Below are positions 61,439 through 64,000 of a DNA stretch of 64,000 nucleotides, one piece after another. The translations under genes and the position numbers were made by a program. The DNA is from Trichopria drosophilae. Its lineage: Eukaryota; Arthropoda; Insecta; Hymenoptera; Diapriidae. The notes beneath the pieces were generated by a model. That model saw only the letters and a program-made list of their open reading frames with translations. It was not told where the DNA came from and did no database searches. Each line of letters starts with the position of its first letter. Within the stretch, counting starts at the first letter, position 1. The stretch spans positions 1 to 64,000 of the forward strand of contig JAQOWT010000013.1 in the NCBI GenBank assembly GCA_030407085.1. Reading direction: 5' to 3'.

Positions 61439-63526
61439 TTTAGTTTTTTTCTGTTAGTCTTTATGTTACAGTCTGCGGACCTGTCTACGAAAACTGAAAA
61501 ATGTTGAACGGTAATGGGATAAGGACGTGTTTTCGTCTTTTTCTGGTAATATTTATATTACGGTCTACGGACCTGTCTACGAGAAATGAGATTAGGACAG
61601 TGCAATTTGAATATAAGCTTGTTTGCAGGATTTTCAACACGTATTCTGGTGTGCAGAAGACTCTTGTTATTTAAATATCGTCTTCCATATTTTTATCTTT
61701 AGAGATGTCGCGTCACATTCGTAATAAATATGCATCCAGTATTACATAGCAAATTTAAGTCGATATGAAAATTGTACTATTTTTCGTCAGTTTAGAATAT
61801 TTCGATGAAATCATCAATGAAAAAATCATAGCGTCTTCTTGAATATACTCATTGCACTCGTAGTATCATCTAGCGTTTCATAGCAACTACAAGAATTAAT
61901 TAACTAGTCAGTTACATGGGAATTGACAAATTTTGAGCGATAATAGGTCAAGAAGTTGTATTTAGTTTTTTTCTGTTAGTCTTTATGTTACAGTCTGCGG
62001 ACCTGTCTACGAAAACTGAAAAATTTTGAACGGTAATGGGATAAGGACGTGTTTTCGTCTTTTTCTGGTAATATTTATATTACGGTCTACGGACCTGTCT
62101 ACGAGAAATGAGATTAGGACAGTGCAATTTGAATATAAGCTTGTTTGCAGGATTTTCAACACGTATTCTGGTGTGCAGAAGACTCTTGTTATTTAAATAT
62201 CGTCTTCCATATTTTTATCTTTAGAGATGTCGCGTCACATTCGTAATAAATATGCATCCAGTATTACATAGCAAATTTAAGTCGATATGAAAATTGTACT
62301 ATTTTTCGTCAGTTTAGAATATTTCGATGAAATCATCAATGAAAAAATCATAGCGTCTTCTTGAATATACTCATTGCACTCGTAGTATCATCTAGCGTTT
62401 CATAGCAACTACAAGAATTAATTAACTAGTCAGTTACATGGGAATTGACAAATTTTGAGCGATAATAGGTCAAGAAGTTGTATTTAGTTTTTTTCTGTTA
62501 GTCTTTATGTTACAGTCTGCGGACCTGTCTACGAAAACTGAAAAATTTTGAACGGTAATGGGATAAGGACGTGTTTTCGTCTTTTTCTGGTAATATTTAT
62601 ATTACGGTCTACGGACCTGTCTACGAGAAATGAGATTAGGACAGTGCAATTTGAATATAAGCTTGTTTGCAGGATTTTCAACACGTATTCTGGTGTGCAG
62701 AAGACTCTTGTTATTTAAATATCGTCTTCCATATTTTTATCTTTAGAGATGTCGCGTCACATTCGTAATAAATATGCATCCAGTATTACATAGCAAATTT
62801 AAGTCGATATGAAAATTGTACTATTTTTCGTCAGTTTAGAATATTTCGATGAAATCATCAATGAAAAAATCATAGCGTCTTCTTGAATATACTCATTGCA
62901 CTCGTAGTATCATCTAGCGTTTCATAGCAACTACAAGAATTAATTAACTAGTCAGTTACATGGGAATTGACAAATTTTGAGCGATAATAGGTCAAGAAGT
63001 TGTATTTAGTTTTTTTCTGTTAGTCTTTATGTTACAGTCTGCGGACCTGTCTACGAAAACTGAAAAATTTTGAACGGTAATGGGATAAGGACGTGTTTTC
63101 GTCTTTTTCTGGTAATATTTATATTACGGTCTACGGACCTGTCTACGAGAAATGAGATTAGGACAGTGCAATTTGAATATAAGCTTGTTTGCAGGATTTT
63201 CAACACGTATTCTGGTGTGCAGAAGACTCTTGTTATTTAAATATCGTCTTCCATATTTTTATCTTTAGAGATGTCGCGTCACATTCGTAATAAATATGCA
63301 TCCAGTATTACATAGCAAATTTAAGTCGATATGAAAATTGTACTATTTTTCGTCAGTTTAGAATATTTCGATGAAATCATCAATGAAAAAATCATAGCGT
63401 CTTCTTGAATATACTCATTGCACTCGTAGTATCATCTAGCGTTTCATAGCAACTACAAGAATTAATTAACTAGTCACTTACATGGGAATTGACAAATTTT
63501 GAGCGATAGTAGTTCAAGAAGTTGTA

Positions 63527-64000
63527 TTTAGTTTTTTTATGTTAGTCTTTATGTTACAGTCTGCGGACCTGTCTACGAAAACTGAAAAATTTTGAACGGT
63601 AATGGGATAAGGACGTGTTTTCGTCTTTTTCTGGTAATATTTATATTACGGTCTACGGACCTGTCTACGAGAAATGAGATTAGGACAGTGCAATTTGAAT
63701 ATAAGCTTGTTTGCAGGATTTTCAACACGTATTCTGGTGTGCAGAAGACTCTTGTTATTTAAATATCGTCTTCCATATTTTTATCTTTAGAGATGTCGCG
63801 TCACATTCGTAATAAATATGCATCCAGTATTACATAGCAAATTTAAGTCGATATGAAAATTGTACTATTTTTCGTCAGTTTAGAATATTTCGATGAAATC
63901 ATCAATGAAAAAATCATAGCGTCTTCTTGAATATACTCATTGCACTCGTAGTATCATCTAGCGTTTCATAGCAACTACAAGAATTAATTAACTAGTCAGT
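63527..64000. repeat. Last, partial right-array unit
   Basis: This 474-bp partial unit is cut by the window end. It carries the position-13 A variant (TTTTTTTATGTTAG), as in units 1-522 and 59873-60394. The unit just before it has private changes GTCACTTAC and GCGATAGTAG. Confidence 0.85.

Larger units (their letters stand above)
55053..64000. repeat. Right 522-bp satellite array
   Basis: Clean tandem array of the same 522-bp monomer in the same orientation as the left array. It starts in mid-unit (monomer position about 401). Full units begin at 55175, 55697, 56219, 56741, 57263, 57785, 58307, 58829, 59351, 59873, 60395, 60917, 61439, 61961, 62483 and 63005, and a partial unit runs from 63527 to the window end. 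All are subtype a at positions 258, 263 and 317. The array is fixed, apart from one variant unit, for G, T and G at positions 435, 438 and 445 (TAGCGTTTCATAGC), and for G at 501 (GCGATA), unlike the left array. Position 509 is mixed G/T. The array continues beyond the window. Confidence 0.97.

Overview
The whole 64 kb window is satellite DNA. I find no protein-coding gene, tRNA, rRNA, CRISPR array or recognisable transposon on either strand. It looks like a large repeat-rich eukaryotic chromosome (pericentromeric, centromeric or other heterochromatic block). I do not recognise the satellite, so I name no species.

Layout. (1) 1-12893: a clean, head-to-tail array of a 522-bp AT-rich monomer, 24 full copies plus 365 bp of a 25th, nearly identical to each other. 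(2) 12894-14116: a gradient zone of about 1.2 kb in which the same monomer can still be followed but is strongly diverged and loses cytosines. (3) 14117-27336: about 25 copies of a G/T-rich unit ('form A') with a mean period of about 522 bp and almost no C on the + strand. (4) 27337-27406: a switch sequence inside a truncated unit of about 200 bp. (5) 27407-53998: about 52 copies of a second G/T-rich, C-free unit ('form B') with a mean period of about 509 bp. (6) 53999-54065: the same switch sequence again, in a second truncated unit. (7) 54066-55052: one form-A-like copy and one diverged copy in which C returns. (8) 55053-64000: a second clean 522-bp array, 16 full copies plus two partial ones, carrying a different fixed haplotype from the left array.

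Main conclusion. Forms A and B look unrelated to the flanking satellite at first sight. However, anchor motifs in the same order and at similar spacing show that both are altered versions of the 522-bp monomer. The window is therefore one satellite family with a core of about 40 kb whose + strand has lost essentially all cytosine and become roughly half guanine, graded at both edges. If real, this is an extreme strand-asymmetric satellite domain, possibly made by deamination of a persistently single-stranded strand or by R-loop or replication asymmetry. The main competing explanation is technical: the core may be a low-quality, systematically miscalled read of the same array. Copy-to-copy differences there are mostly G/T indels, and almost no T-to-C changes are seen. 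Both readings are set out below with decisive tests.

The clean arrays also carry history. The right-array haplotype appears ancestral, and two left-array monomers preserve two successive intermediates toward the left haplotype. The left array mixes two monomer subtypes in blocks. Each monomer contains a diverged internal duplication around a conserved 20-bp box.
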